Shown piece after piece: positions 50,922 to 60,098 of a stretch of DNA of 64,000 nt. Where the stretch lies: NCBI GenBank assembly GCA_963754385.1, contig CAVWGE010000001.1, forward strand, positions 62,001 through 126,000, given 5' to 3'. Position numbers and translations under genes: made by a program. The stretch's first letter is position 1. The number at the start of each line of letters is the position of its first letter. The notes beneath the pieces were generated by a model that was not told the origin of the DNA, did not search any database, and was given only the letters and a program-made list of their open reading frames with translations. The stretch is from 9FT-COMBO-48-23 sp963754385. Lineage in GTDB: Bacteria > Chloroflexota > Dehalococcoidia > GIF9 > UBA5629.

Positions 50922-51025
50922 TATGGCTCTGTCTCTTAATAGCTGCTCAGCAGGGCGTCTGTAAAGAAAAACATCCCTATAATATCAAAAGCTGGCTCAG
51001 GTGAGCAATATGTACCGCATCTTCT

Positions 51026-51087
51026 GTCATTGCGAGCGAAGCGTGACAATCTCTGAGTGAGCACAACCCTAAAGGGTCGTGGCCACA
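51026..51087 (+). repeat. Both repeat families as fragments
   Basis: GTCATTGCGAGCGAAGCG...CAATCTC (51026-51053) is followed by ACAACCCTAAAGGGTCGT and GGCCACA (51063-51087), half of a cloverleaf repeat. The 50922-51158 space holds no gene. Confidence 0.6.
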
Positions 51088-51158
51088 TTATTTGTTTTAT
51101 TGGGGCATAAGTGTTAAACTCGTAGCCCGAAAAGCAAATTATAGCAAGGGGAAGCTGC

Positions 51159-52067
51159 ATGTTTTCAACTGAAAGAGGCGCTGCCAATCTCTTAATCGGG
51201 GTTGTTATCGGCCTGATATTGCTCAAGATTATCGCTGGCTGGATTAGCGGCAGCATCAGTGTGTTTGCCCAGGCGGCGGATAGCTTTCTCGACCTTTTTG
51301 CCGGGCTGGTCACATTTTTTGCCGTTCGCATTGCCACCAAACCGGCTGATGAGGAGCATCCCTTTGGACACGGCAAGGTTGAAGATATGGCCGGCATGGT
51401 ACAGGGGGTACTTCTCTTTATTGCTGCCGGGCTGATAATTTATTCATCGGTCCAACGTATAATAAACAAGACTCCTATTGAACTGGCTGAAGCAGGCATG
51501 GTAGCTATGGCAGTCTCCATGGTTGCCAGTATTCTGCTTTCGCGTCATCTGCTAAAGGTTTCCCGAGCTACTGGCTTGGTGGTACTGGAGGCTAACGCCC
51601 GCAATATAACTGGCGATATCTACTCGACTGCAGCGGTGCTGGTTGGGCTGATAGTGGTGCGTCTCACCGGCTTGAGCATTCTGGATCCCATAATTGCCAT
51701 CGGGATTGCCATTTACATCGCCAAGATAGCCTATGATGCCATAAATAAACCTCTTCTCGGGCTGGTGGATGCCAGCCTTCCCCGTTCTGAGCAGGCAGTG
51801 ATAAAATCTTGTTTAGCCGAACAAGGCAACCAGATAGTTGGCTTCCACGAGTTGCGCACCCGCCGTTCTGGAAACCAGCGCTATATCGACCTTCATCTGG
51901 TAATGGCAAAGGGTATTAGTCTGGAGCGGGCTCATCAGGTGTGCGACTTATTGGAGGTTGATATCAGGTTAAAGTTGCCTCGGACCAATGTTACCATTCA
52001 TGTTGAGCCATGTGATGGCAAATGCAAGCAGTGCTCTGTGAACTCCTCTGTCTGTAATACGAAGTAG
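51159..52067 (+). CDS. Cation diffusion facilitator (zinc/iron/manganese exporter)
   Basis: A 302-residue CDF transporter. Six membrane segments in the first 200 residues: AQAADSFLDLFAGL (metal aspartates), DEEHPFGHGKVEDMAG and NARNITGDIYST. A cytoplasmic metal-binding domain ends VTIHVEPCDGKCKQCSVN, a cysteine-rich tail not usual in the family. SLDLF-type site residues do not fix the metal. AAGGGGA precedes the ATG. No partner genes. Confidence 0.9.
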   Translation: MFSTERGAANLLIGVVIGLILLKIIAGWISGSISVFAQAADSFLDLFAGLVTFFAVRIATKPADEEHPFGHGKVEDMAGMVQGVLLFIAAGLIIYSSVQRIINKTPIELAEAGMVAMAVSMVASILLSRHLLKVSRATGLVVLEANARNITGDIYSTAAVLVGLIVVRLTGLSILDPIIAIGIAIYIAKIAYDAINKPLLGLVDASLPRSEQAVIKSCLAEQGNQIVGFHELRTRRSGNQRYIDLHLVMAKGISLERAHQVCDLLEVDIRLKLPRTNVTIHVEPCDGKCKQCSVNSSVCNTK

Positions 52068-52095
52068 TTGAACTGATAGCTGCTTCTTAGGCTGG

Positions 52096-53694
52096 TTATT
52101 CTTCCAAATAGACATCGCTTAATGTAGGGATGCCCTGAACATCCAGCTTATAGTTCTTGACATAAGGTCTAACCAGGAGATAAGTCTTGCCGAACCACAG
52201 GGGCAAGCAGGCGGCTTCGTCTACCAGTATCTGCTCGGCTTGTTGGTACAGGTTGAATCTCGTTGTCTCATCAGGTTCTACACCTGCCCGGTCGAGCAGG
52301 GCATCTACGTCGGAGTTGCTGTAATTGCCGGTATTGTATTCAGCACCAGTGTGGAACATGACGTCCAGGAAGTTTTGCGGGTCGGGATAGTCAGCAATCC
52401 AGCCGGTGATAAACATCTCATCGGCCTCTTCTTTTAAGTGATAATTGAATGTATCTGGTTCAAGCTGCCTTATGGTTACTTTTACTCCGAGGTTCTGTTG
52501 CCAGTCTTGGACAATGGCTCCGAGGTATGCGGGTATGTCGCCTCCCCAGCCAGTGGTGGTAAGCGTGATAGGTGGCAGATTGGCAGCACTGCCATATTTT
52601 GAATTAGCGATGAGTTCCTTTGCCTTAGCCACATCGTAGCCAAGACCCTTTAGGTTTTCGTTGTAGCCGGGCAGTTCCGGCGGCAGAATGCCATCGGCTT
52701 TAGTCATCATCCCCTTGAGGGTTAGCTTGATAATTCGCTCTTTGTTTATTGCACAGCAGAAAGCCTGGCGTATGTTGACATCATCAAAGGGAGGCTTCTG
52801 GGTGTTGAAGCCTATGTAAAAGAGGCTTAGCTCGGGGAATACAGCTAATTCCTTGTAGAAAGGACCGTTTTCATCCGTTGCAGTATCAATATAATTTTCG
52901 TCAACTTCAGCCACGTCGATTTCATCCATTTCGTACATTGCCATGGGTATACCGGCCAGGAGATGAAAGGCCACTTTCTTGACGCTGGCAGGCTTACCAT
53001 AATAAAGCTCATTTGGTTCCAGCACTAATATGTCGTCGGCTTTCCACTCCTTGAGTTTGAAGGGACCGGTCCCGTTTGGCTTCAGCCACCAGTCTTTGCC
53101 GGATTCTACATTATCTTTATCAACAACAAAGGCGGTAGGATAAGTCAGTTCGGCCAGAAAATAAGCCTTGGGTGCATCAATGGTGACCTTCAGTGTGTAG
53201 TCGCCAACAACCTCGACGCCGCTGATTTCTGTAGCTTTGCCTTCCAGTACCTCTTTGGCGCCGACGATGTCACCTAAATAGGTGGCTGCTGTCTGCGAGC
53301 CGGTCTCGGGATGGCAAGCTCTTTCCCAGGAATACTTAAAGTCTTGGGCGGTGACTTCCTTGCCATCATGAAATTTAATTCCTTTGCGCAAATAGAAAGT
53401 GTAGGTCTTACCATCATCGCTTGTTTGCCAGCTTTCGGCGATATCCGGTACTGGCTTTGCTTCTTCGCCGAGGCGGACAAGCCCGCTGAAAATTTGCATG
53501 ACATAGTTGTGTGAGGTCGTCTCGCTGGAGATTGCCGGGTCGAGGGTTACCGGGCCCGTGTCCCACAGGTTGAGCACACCCTTTTCATGGGTGGGTATGG
53601 GTGTTTCCCCCTGTGGACATTTAATGATGAAAGGCAAGGCAACCAAAGCGCAAAGAATCGCACCTATTAGCGTAAATTGCCAGGCTTTTTTCAT
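52096..53694 (-). CDS. Oligopeptide-type ABC transporter substrate-binding protein
   Basis: A 532-residue extracytoplasmic binding protein (SBP_bac_5). The signal peptide (LIGAILCALVALPFIIKC) ends in a possible lipobox-like cysteine. TLDPAISSETTSHNYVMQIF, FHDGKEVTAQDFKYSWERA and the C-terminal QAEQILVDEAACLPLWFGKT follow. No permease or ATPase genes lie nearby, so it must serve a transporter encoded elsewhere. It is last in the prfB-peptidase-radC unit, with a 13-base gap. Confidence 0.9.
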   Translation of the reverse strand: MKKAWQFTLIGAILCALVALPFIIKCPQGETPIPTHEKGVLNLWDTGPVTLDPAISSETTSHNYVMQIFSGLVRLGEEAKPVPDIAESWQTSDDGKTYTFYLRKGIKFHDGKEVTAQDFKYSWERACHPETGSQTAATYLGDIVGAKEVLEGKATEISGVEVVGDYTLKVTIDAPKAYFLAELTYPTAFVVDKDNVESGKDWWLKPNGTGPFKLKEWKADDILVLEPNELYYGKPASVKKVAFHLLAGIPMAMYEMDEIDVAEVDENYIDTATDENGPFYKELAVFPELSLFYIGFNTQKPPFDDVNIRQAFCCAINKERIIKLTLKGMMTKADGILPPELPGYNENLKGLGYDVAKAKELIANSKYGSAANLPPITLTTTGWGGDIPAYLGAIVQDWQQNLGVKVTIRQLEPDTFNYHLKEEADEMFITGWIADYPDPQNFLDVMFHTGAEYNTGNYSNSDVDALLDRAGVEPDETTRFNLYQQAEQILVDEAACLPLWFGKTYLLVRPYVKNYKLDVQGIPTLSDVYLEE

Positions 53695-53707
53695 TTGTTT
53701 TTATACC

Positions 53708-54397
53708 TCAAAATAGATTTTTGGCTTTCATGCTCAGGTGGTCTTTATCGCAGACAATTATGTGGTCGAGGACTTCTATGCCTATGATTTCACTGGCTTC
53801 AATGAGGCGTTTAGTTAGTTTGATGTCATCTTCGGAGGGCGTAGGGTCGCCAGAAGGATGGTTATGGACGAAGATAACCGAGGCAGCACAGGAAGAGATG
53901 GCTTCTTTGAATACCTCCCGTGGATGCACGATGCTACAGTCGAGGCTGCCGATAGAGACCTGGTGAGTGTTTATCAGATGATTTCTGGTGTCCAGGCAGA
54001 GCACTAGGAAGTGCTCTTTCTTCTTGCCCTTTAGCTGGCTTCTGGCTGCTTTTATGGCACCCTCCGGAGATTTGACCGTAATTTTCGAGCCTTCATCAAA
54101 GGAGTCTTCCAGCCGTTTGCCGAGCTCGAAGGCGGCTTTAATCTGAGCAGCTTTGGCCAGGCCAATGCCTTTTATCTGGGTCAACTCTTCCACAGAAGCA
54201 GAGGCGAGGTTCTTAAGATTGCCAAATTTACTCAGCAATTTCTGTGCGGTGACAATTACCGATTCACCTTTGGTTCCTCGTCCGAGGAGCAAGGCTAGAA
54301 CCTCCTGGCTGGAGAGGGCTTCGCTGCCCAGCTTTAGTAGCCTCTCTCGAGGCCGTTCAGAAAGAGGCAGGTCGTGAACGGTAAAGGAGTTTTTCAA
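53708..54397 (-). CDS. radC: RadC family JAB-domain protein
   Basis: A 229-residue protein with an N-terminal helix-hairpin-helix (GIGLAKAAQIKAAFELG) and the JAB/MPN metal motif FVHNHPSGDPTPSEDD. Once called DNA-repair protein RadC; the true role is unclear. It starts TTG 54397 immediately after the upstream TGA, with AGGAG eight bases before, so it is translationally coupled to the peptidase-MA-like gene. Confidence 0.92.
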   Translation of the reverse strand: MKNSFTVHDLPLSERPRERLLKLGSEALSSQEVLALLLGRGTKGESVIVTAQKLLSKFGNLKNLASASVEELTQIKGIGLAKAAQIKAAFELGKRLEDSFDEGSKITVKSPEGAIKAARSQLKGKKKEHFLVLCLDTRNHLINTHQVSIGSLDCSIVHPREVFKEAISSCAASVIFVHNHPSGDPTPSEDDIKLTKRLIEASEIIGIEVLDHIIVCDKDHLSMKAKNLF

Positions 54398-55618
54398 TCA
54401 AGGCACTCCTAATAACATATTTGTTTTTAACAATTTGACCAGCATATCTTTCCATGGAATCGCTTCTGCATTGGCTTCCCGTACTGAGACATACTCGAAT
54501 TCATGTTGGGACTGTGTTTGCCCAGTTATATATCCTCGCCATAGCTTATCAAGCCCGTCCTGGTCGAAGCCATACACATCGGTCATAGCTTCATCGCAGG
54601 AGTTGCCTTCTTTTAATAAATTTAGGAGATGGAGCATTTTATCTTTGCCGTAGTTTTGGATGAGGAACTCGACCAGGCTTTGGCTTTCGGCATAGGAGAT
54701 GTAGGCTTCTTCTGGTTTAGCTGAGAATGGGCTGGATAGACTGCGTACCGAAATGAGTTTCTGTTGGGTGATTGCCATCTCAAGCACTGACTGGAGATAG
54801 GGGTCTGGCTCGCCTTCGGCGTACATGGCTAAGCCTTCATCTAGCCAGGTGGGTAGGAGGATAGCACCGTAAGGGCTGAAAGTTATCTGGTGGGTCACCA
54901 TGTGGCCTAGTTCATGAGCTAAAGCTCTTTTTCCCCAGTCCAGTTCGTTTGGAGGAACACCGATGGCGATAATGCCGTATTCAGTAAAAGCGACACCACC
55001 TGTCCATTCTTGCGGGAAAATCATAGCTCCCTGGAGGTCTCCGGTGCTGGCATAGATGTACAGGTTTATGGGCTTTTCAGGATAAACGCCTGTATCTTTG
55101 GCCAACCTTTCTAACGCCTGTTGACATGCGGCCATCAGTTCATCGGCAAAGGACTGATCGCCTTTATACCAGAATAGGCTTAGCTGTCCTGCGGTCAACC
55201 TTTGCCATGAATAGCGAAGGTCGTCAAAGTGAATTACATCAGAGTAAGTTACCAGCTTATCGCCGGCTTTGGTTTCAATTGTCCACCAGTACTCGACTGT
55301 GGCTCCGGCTGGTAGATTGGCTTTTCTCATATCCCATACCCATTCTGTTTCCACTTTCGGTGATGGAGTGAAATCGGGCCAGGCTTCGCTGGTAACTTGA
55401 GCGTAGTTCATTTTATCAACTTGGTAGTGAAGGCGTATTTTAGTTATGTCGCTCTGGCTTGCGGCTTTGACTTTGAAGACTAAGGCAGATGGGAAATATA
55501 TCTCAGCAGTGCTGTCTATTAGAGAGATTGCGTCTTGGGAATAGGTAATAGTCGGTATAATAATCGGTATAATAAACAGAAGAATAGCCAGGATTAGCGG
55601 GGTGAACCGTTTAGTCAT
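54398..55618 (-). CDS. Secreted peptidase MA-like zinc metalloprotease
   Basis: A 406-residue exported protein. Signal peptide (LILAILLFIIPIIIPTITYS), a beta-sandwich of about 110 residues (KVKAASQSDITKIRLHYQVD), then a gluzincin domain with LAHELGHMVTHQI and WLDEGLAMYAEGE, the HExxH and downstream glutamate. The C-terminus is helical. Substrate unknown. It overlaps prfB by four bases (ATGA). Confidence 0.85.
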   Translation of the reverse strand: MTKRFTPLILAILLFIIPIIIPTITYSQDAISLIDSTAEIYFPSALVFKVKAASQSDITKIRLHYQVDKMNYAQVTSEAWPDFTPSPKVETEWVWDMRKANLPAGATVEYWWTIETKAGDKLVTYSDVIHFDDLRYSWQRLTAGQLSLFWYKGDQSFADELMAACQQALERLAKDTGVYPEKPINLYIYASTGDLQGAMIFPQEWTGGVAFTEYGIIAIGVPPNELDWGKRALAHELGHMVTHQITFSPYGAILLPTWLDEGLAMYAEGEPDPYLQSVLEMAITQQKLISVRSLSSPFSAKPEEAYISYAESQSLVEFLIQNYGKDKMLHLLNLLKEGNSCDEAMTDVYGFDQDGLDKLWRGYITGQTQSQHEFEYVSVREANAEAIPWKDMLVKLLKTNMLLGVP

Positions 55619-56719
55619 TTTCCCTCTCCCAGTTTATAACGCAGATAGGCGTTGATAAACTCATCGAGCTCTCCATCCAGGACAGCGGTGGTATCACTGG
55701 TTTCGTAGTTAGTGCGATGGTCTTTGACCATTTTGTAAGGATGGAGGACATAGCTTCGGATCTGGTTACCCCAGCCGGCTTCTATTCGCTCGCCTTTAAG
55801 CTTGACTTTTTCCGCTTCTCTCTTGTCGCGCTCTAGTTGAAGAAGGCGAGCATAAAGTACTTTCAAGGCGCTCTCTTTGTTCTGGCGCTGGGAGCGTTGG
55901 CTTTGGCAGGTTACCACCAGACCGGTGGGGAGGTGAGTTATTCTGACAGCACTGCTGGTTTTTTGCATATGTTGCCCACCGGGGCCGCTTGACCTGAAGG
56001 TGTCTATTTTCAAGTCAGCAGGATTTATCTTGATATCTATCTCCTTTTCAGCTTCAGGGAGGACTTCAATCAGGACGAACGATGTGTGACGGGCGTGGTC
56101 GGCGTCGAAGGGGGACAAGCGAACTAGACGATGAACGCCGTGTTCCGATTTCAGATAGCCATAAGCATAATCCCCCCTGATTTCCACAGTGGCATTCTTT
56201 ATGCCAGCTTCGTCATCAATGGAGGCATCTAGTATTTCGGCTTTGTATTTGTGCCGCTCTGCCCATCGGAGGTACATCCTTAATAGCATTTCCGCCCAGT
56301 CCTGTGATTCGGTGCCGCCAGCACCGGCGTGTACAGTCAATATGGCATCTCTGTTGTCATATTCATCGCTCAAGATTAGTCTGGTTTCCAGCTCGTTGAG
56401 ATGAGAGGCTATTTTCTCTGTGTCGCGCTGAATTTCCTCTCTGAGGGACTGGTCATTTTCCTCGATGGCCAGAGTTGTGACATCAAGCAGTTCGGTGATT
56501 TTCCTCTCCATCTGGCGCCAGGTCTGGACTACATCTTTAGCAGCTACTAATTGACGCATGATGGACTGTGCCTTAGCTGAGTCTAGCCAGAAGTCTGGTT
56601 TGGTAGTCTCAGCCTCTAACCTGGCGATTTCCTTTTCTTTAGTAGAAACGTCAAAGACGCACCATTATGTCTGAGATTCGGTGGTGCAGAGATTCTATGT
56701 TTTCTTTTTCCTCTTGCAT
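55615..56719 (-). CDS. prfB: Peptide chain release factor 2, programmed +1 frameshift
   Basis: RF2 of about 367 residues, terminating at UGA and UAA. It begins at ATG 56719 (AGGAG upstream), reads 22 codons to CTT and must skip one base at CTT-TGA-C (56650-56656) to continue. In E. coli low RF2 lets the ribosome slip. SPF in RLVRLSPFDADHARHT and GGQ in RSSGPGGQHMQKTSS are present. Only 314 residues would be called if the frameshift is missed. First gene of an operon with the MA-like peptidase, radC and a binding protein. Confidence 0.93.
56650..56668 (-). promoter_or_regulatory. prfB recoding site
   Basis: The minus strand reads ATAATGGTGCGTCTTTGAC: an SD-like GGTG, then CTT TGA C. It lacks the fuller AGGGGG of E. 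coli, so stimulation may be weaker. Confidence 0.85.
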
Positions 56720-56751
56720 TACTAACTCCTGTTTACTATAGATTGATTAAG

Positions 56752-57519
56752 TCAAAAGACTAGATTAATAACCTTTGTTGATGATAATGTGGTGATGGTT
56801 ATTTGTTTGCCGCTAGCTGCGAGGTGGGCTAATCGAGAAGGCTCTGGAAGCCGCAGGCCGCGACAACATTCCAATACCCAATGGATGGCTGTGGGTAGGT
56901 CAATTTTATGACCGATGGAAATGTAAATTGGGCTCACATCATCTTTAGTCCGCAGCGCAACACCGATAATTTCGCCGTTATCAGTAAGCTCAGCATAGGC
57001 ACCGGCATTAGCGGTTACTGGTACATGTGTGCCGCAGAGGCGTGACTTAGCACAGCCTATAGTGGGTATGCCAAGAAGCAAACCTATATGTGAAGCGATG
57101 CCAAAGCGTCTAGGGTGAGCAATTCCTTGGCCATCCACTAGAATAAGGTCAGGGTCCATGGATAGTTTTTGACAAGCAGCCAATACCAGAGGAGTCTCTC
57201 TAAAAGACAAAAGGCCGGGTATATAAGGGAAATTGAGTTTATCCTCAGCGGTTTCGACCTCAATCACTTCAAGTTCGGGGTAGTTGAGGATGACTGCGGC
57301 AGCGCGGGCAATCCCTCTGGAATCTGGAGCTGATATATCAACACCGGCGATAAAGCCAGGTTTAATGGCCTCGCTTTTGCGTGATACTTGGTTAGCCAGC
57401 TCACTTTGTATCTGTTTAGCTTGGTGTATGCTTATTTCCCAACCGTGCAACTGCTGTATTTTCACATCCTTGATTATAACGTCTGTGTTCACTGGTGGCA
57501 ACATTGGCAGTGGCGCCAT
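56752..57519 (-). CDS. nfi: Endonuclease V
   Basis: A 255-residue deoxyinosine-specific nuclease for repair of deaminated adenine. FIAGVDIS (metal aspartate), YIPGLLSFRETPLVLAA and LVDGQGIAHPRRFGIASHIG are diagnostic. The first 25 residues are poorly conserved, so the true start may be one of the internal ATGs. Its 5' end lies beside the rpsP promoter on the other strand. Confidence 0.9.
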   Translation of the reverse strand: MAPLPMLPPVNTDVIIKDVKIQQLHGWEISIHQAKQIQSELANQVSRKSEAIKPGFIAGVDISAPDSRGIARAAAVILNYPELEVIEVETAEDKLNFPYIPGLLSFRETPLVLAACQKLSMDPDLILVDGQGIAHPRRFGIASHIGLLLGIPTIGCAKSRLCGTHVPVTANAGAYAELTDNGEIIGVALRTKDDVSPIYISIGHKIDLPTAIHWVLECCRGLRLPEPSRLAHLAASGKQITITTLSSTKVINLVF

Positions 57520-57520
57520 A

Positions 57521-57549
57521 TTGACAGGTGAGGCGGGTTAGTGCATAAT
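57521..57549 (+). promoter_or_regulatory. Promoter of rpsP-khpA
   Basis: Consensus TTGACA, 17 bases and CATAAT. The leader is about 40 bases; AAGGAGG in it (57567-57573) is too far from the ATG to act as its ribosome site. Confidence 0.65.
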
Positions 57550-57594
57550 AGCCTATAAAAATGCTCAAGGAGGCTTAATTTAAACAGATAGCTC

Positions 57595-57933
57595 ATGGTA
57601 AAGATAAGATTACGACGAGTAGGCACCAGAAATAAACCTATGTATCGAGTGGTAGTGGCTGATGTTAGGTCACCGCGCGATGGTGATTTTATCGAAATTA
57701 TCGGGCACTACAATCCAATGACTGAGCCTGAGACTTTTGTTGTTGAAGAAGAAAAGGCGCTGAAGTGGCTTAGGTTAGGTGCCAAACCAACAGATACTAC
57801 ATTGCGGTTGCTTTCTAAAGCGGGAGTAATGGATAAGTTTAAGCCAACTGTTGAGAAGAAAGCACGAGCAGCAAAATCGACAAGATCGAAAACCGGAGCC
57901 AAAACCAAATCAACTGCTGAGGAGTCATCATGA
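57595..57933 (+). CDS. rpsP: 30S ribosomal protein S16
   Basis: A 112-residue S16. VKIRLRRVGTRNKPMYRVVV, DSP-like SPRDGDFIEIIGHYNP and KWLRLGAKPTDT are typical. A basic tail of about 25 residues (KKARAAKSTRSKTGAKT) extends beyond the fold. The TGA overlaps the ATG of khpA. The usual followers rimM and trmD are absent. Confidence 0.95.
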   Translation: MVKIRLRRVGTRNKPMYRVVVADVRSPRDGDFIEIIGHYNPMTEPETFVVEEEKALKWLRLGAKPTDTTLRLLSKAGVMDKFKPTVEKKARAAKSTRSKTGAKTKSTAEESS

Positions 57934-58163
57934 TGAAGGAGCTAATAGAGTATATCGCCAAATCCATCGTTAGCACACCTGAAGATGTAAAGGTGACTGA
58001 GGAAACTGATGACAAAAATATGGTGGTGGTGAAGTTGGAAGTTGCTCCAGATGATAAAGGGAGAGTTATTGGGAGGCAGGGCCGCGTTGCTGAGGCGATG
58101 CGAACTCTGCTTCGGGTGGTGGCGACAAAGGATGGTGTCCGGGTTAGGCTTGAGATATTATAG
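57930..58163 (+). CDS. khpA: KH-domain RNA-binding protein KhpA
   Basis: A 77-residue single KH domain protein (KELIEYIAKSIVSTPEDV; the GxxG loop in VIGRQGRVAEAMR). In Gram-positive bacteria it pairs with KhpB/Jag to bind RNA and affect cell growth. It overlaps rpsP by four bases, the conserved arrangement. 58164-58257 up to the convergent atpC shows no clear terminator. Confidence 0.92.
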   Translation: MMKELIEYIAKSIVSTPEDVKVTEETDDKNMVVVKLEVAPDDKGRVIGRQGRVAEAMRTLLRVVATKDGVRVRLEIL

Positions 58164-58257
58164 GTAGCCCATTAGGTCTGCTGCAAGTTCGAGATCCTGT
58201 TGTTATAGATTTCTGTATTCCTGGCATATAGTGAGCTGCTTAGCTGAACGGTGGCTG

Positions 58258-58686
58258 TCAGCTTGATGTCGATTTTCGACGTCTCCTCTCAGCTACTCTA
58301 AGGCGAATAAGAGAACGTAGAAGAGCAGCTTGCGCTCGTGCTATGTCTAATCCTGGTGGATGAGCTTTGAGCCTTTCTTCAGCTCGATGTTTAGCTTCTT
58401 CAGCGCGGGTGATATCGATTTCTTCGGCGCGTTCACAAGCATCGGCAAGGACTATAACTTTATCGGGACGTACTTCGAGGAAACCACCAGAGACAACCAA
58501 GTACGTTTCCTCGCCATCTTTTCTGATGAGCAGCTCTCCAGGCTTGAGCATGGTCATTAGGGGAGCGTGATGGGGCAGGATGCCCAGCTCTCCTTCGATG
58601 CCCGGGGCGACCACCGCGTTAACATCATCAGCGAAAACTTTACGCTCAGCAGTTATAATCTCAAGTCTTAGGGTTGCCATTGTCAT
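58258..58686 (-). CDS. atpC: ATP synthase F1 subunit epsilon
   Basis: About 140 residues: beta-sandwich (TLRLEIITAERKVFADDVNA, GELGILPHHAPLMTML) and two C-terminal helices ending in RRRKS. It links rotor to F1 and can inhibit hydrolysis. ATG 58686 overlaps the atpD stop; ATG 58680 has GAGGG at better spacing and may be the real start. Last gene of the operon. Confidence 0.93.
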   Translation of the reverse strand: MTMATLRLEIITAERKVFADDVNAVVAPGIEGELGILPHHAPLMTMLKPGELLIRKDGEETYLVVSGGFLEVRPDKVIVLADACERAEEIDITRAEEAKHRAEERLKAHPPGLDIARAQAALLRSLIRLRVAERRRRKSTSS

Positions 58687-60074
58687 CCCTCGAGTTTATT
58701 GGCTTGGGCTACTGCTTCCTCAATGGTTCCAACCATAAAAAAGGCTGCTTCCGGAAGTTGGTCATGCTTGCCTTCTAGAATTTCCTTAAAGCCGCGGACA
58801 GTTTCTTTTATGGGAACATATTTGCCTTCGGTGCCGGTGAAAGCCTCAGCAACGAACATAGGCTGGGAGAGGAACCTTTGAATACGGCGGGCTCTGGCTA
58901 CGGTAAGTTTATCCTCATCACTCAGTTCCTCCATGCCTAATATGGCGATTATGTCTTGGAGGTCTTTGTAGCGTTGCAGTACTCGTTGCACACCGCGGGC
59001 AACCTCGTAGTGCTCTTCACCGACGAGTTGCGGGTCGAGAATGCGGGAAGTCGAAGTCAAAGGGTCAACCGCAGGATAGATACCAAGTTCGGCTATGGAG
59101 CGCTCTAACGAAATTACTCCATCAAGGTGACCGAATGTAGTTACAATTCCGGGATCAGTATAGTCATCAGCGGGCACGTATATGGCTTGGAATGAAGTGA
59201 TGGAGCCTCTCTTGGTAGAAGTAATCCTTTCTTCTAGTTCACCGACGTCAGTAGCCAGTGTGGGTTGATAACCAACTGCAGAGGGCATACGACCAAGGAG
59301 TGCTGATACCTCCATGTTAGCAAGGATATGGCGGTAAATGTTGTCGATGAACAGAAGTACATCCTGACCTTCTGCTTCGCGGAAATATTCTGCCATGGTT
59401 ACGCCAGTCAAACCGATTCGTGCTCGAACTCCAGGAGGCTCGTTCATTTGTCCGAAGACCATCACGGTTTTTTCTATGACGCCAGATTCTTTCATCTCTC
59501 GCCAGAGGTCGTTACCTTCTCTTGATCTTTCACCCACACCGGCGAATACAGAGAAGCCGCCGTGTGCAGTAGCAATATTATGAATCAGCTCCATGATGAT
59601 AACAGTCTTGCCGACTCCAGCGCCGCCATAAGCGCCGATCTTACCGCCTCTAGTAAAAGGAGTAATTAAGTCTATTACTTTTAGGCCTGTTTCCAGCATT
59701 TGAGTGGTTGTTTCTTGGTCTTCCAATGAGGGTGGGGGGCGATGGATTGGGAGCCGCTCCTTAGCTTCTACGGGTCCAAGGTTATCTAAAGCTTCGCCGA
59801 AGACGTTGAATAATCTTCCTAAGGTGGCTTTCCCTACAGGCACAGATACTGGTGCTCCGGTGTCAATCGCCTCAACTCCTCTTTGCAGCCCATCAGTGGG
59901 GCATAAAGCGAGACAGCGAACCCAATTATTGCCTGCGTGTTGCTGAACTTCAAGAACGATCTTGCTGCCATCTTGATTAATCTCTATAGCATTATAGATT
60001 GCTGGTAATGCTTCTTGAGGGAATTCGACGTCAACTACTGTGCCGATTACTTGAACTACTTTGCCTTTTGCCAA
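58683..60074 (-). CDS. atpD: ATP synthase F1 subunit beta
   Basis: A 463-residue catalytic subunit: P-loop GGAGVGKTVIIMELIHN, GERSREGNDL with the catalytic glutamate, and ALLGRMPSAVGYQPTLATD. The Walker B region reads FIDNIYRHILANMEVS where most bacteria have FIDNIFRFTQAGSEVS, a distinct variant. TTG start at 60074 with AGGAGG seven bases upstream. Standard place between gamma and epsilon. Confidence 0.96.
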   Translation of the reverse strand: MAKGKVVQVIGTVVDVEFPQEALPAIYNAIEINQDGSKIVLEVQQHAGNNWVRCLALCPTDGLQRGVEAIDTGAPVSVPVGKATLGRLFNVFGEALDNLGPVEAKERLPIHRPPPSLEDQETTTQMLETGLKVIDLITPFTRGGKIGAYGGAGVGKTVIIMELIHNIATAHGGFSVFAGVGERSREGNDLWREMKESGVIEKTVMVFGQMNEPPGVRARIGLTGVTMAEYFREAEGQDVLLFIDNIYRHILANMEVSALLGRMPSAVGYQPTLATDVGELEERITSTKRGSITSFQAIYVPADDYTDPGIVTTFGHLDGVISLERSIAELGIYPAVDPLTSTSRILDPQLVGEEHYEVARGVQRVLQRYKDLQDIIAILGMEELSDEDKLTVARARRIQRFLSQPMFVAEAFTGTEGKYVPIKETVRGFKEILEGKHDQLPEAAFFMVGTIEEAVAQANKLEG

Positions 60075-60098
60075 AGTTTCACCTCCTCAATGCATGAC

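Noticed and set aside
52096..53694. A complete peptide ABC transport operon
   Set aside because: Only the binding protein is present; neighbours are radC, a peptidase and a divergently placed CDF gene.
55615..56559. prfB as a truncated gene
   Set aside because: The missing N-terminus is upstream in another frame, joined by the standard CTT-TGA-C recoding site.
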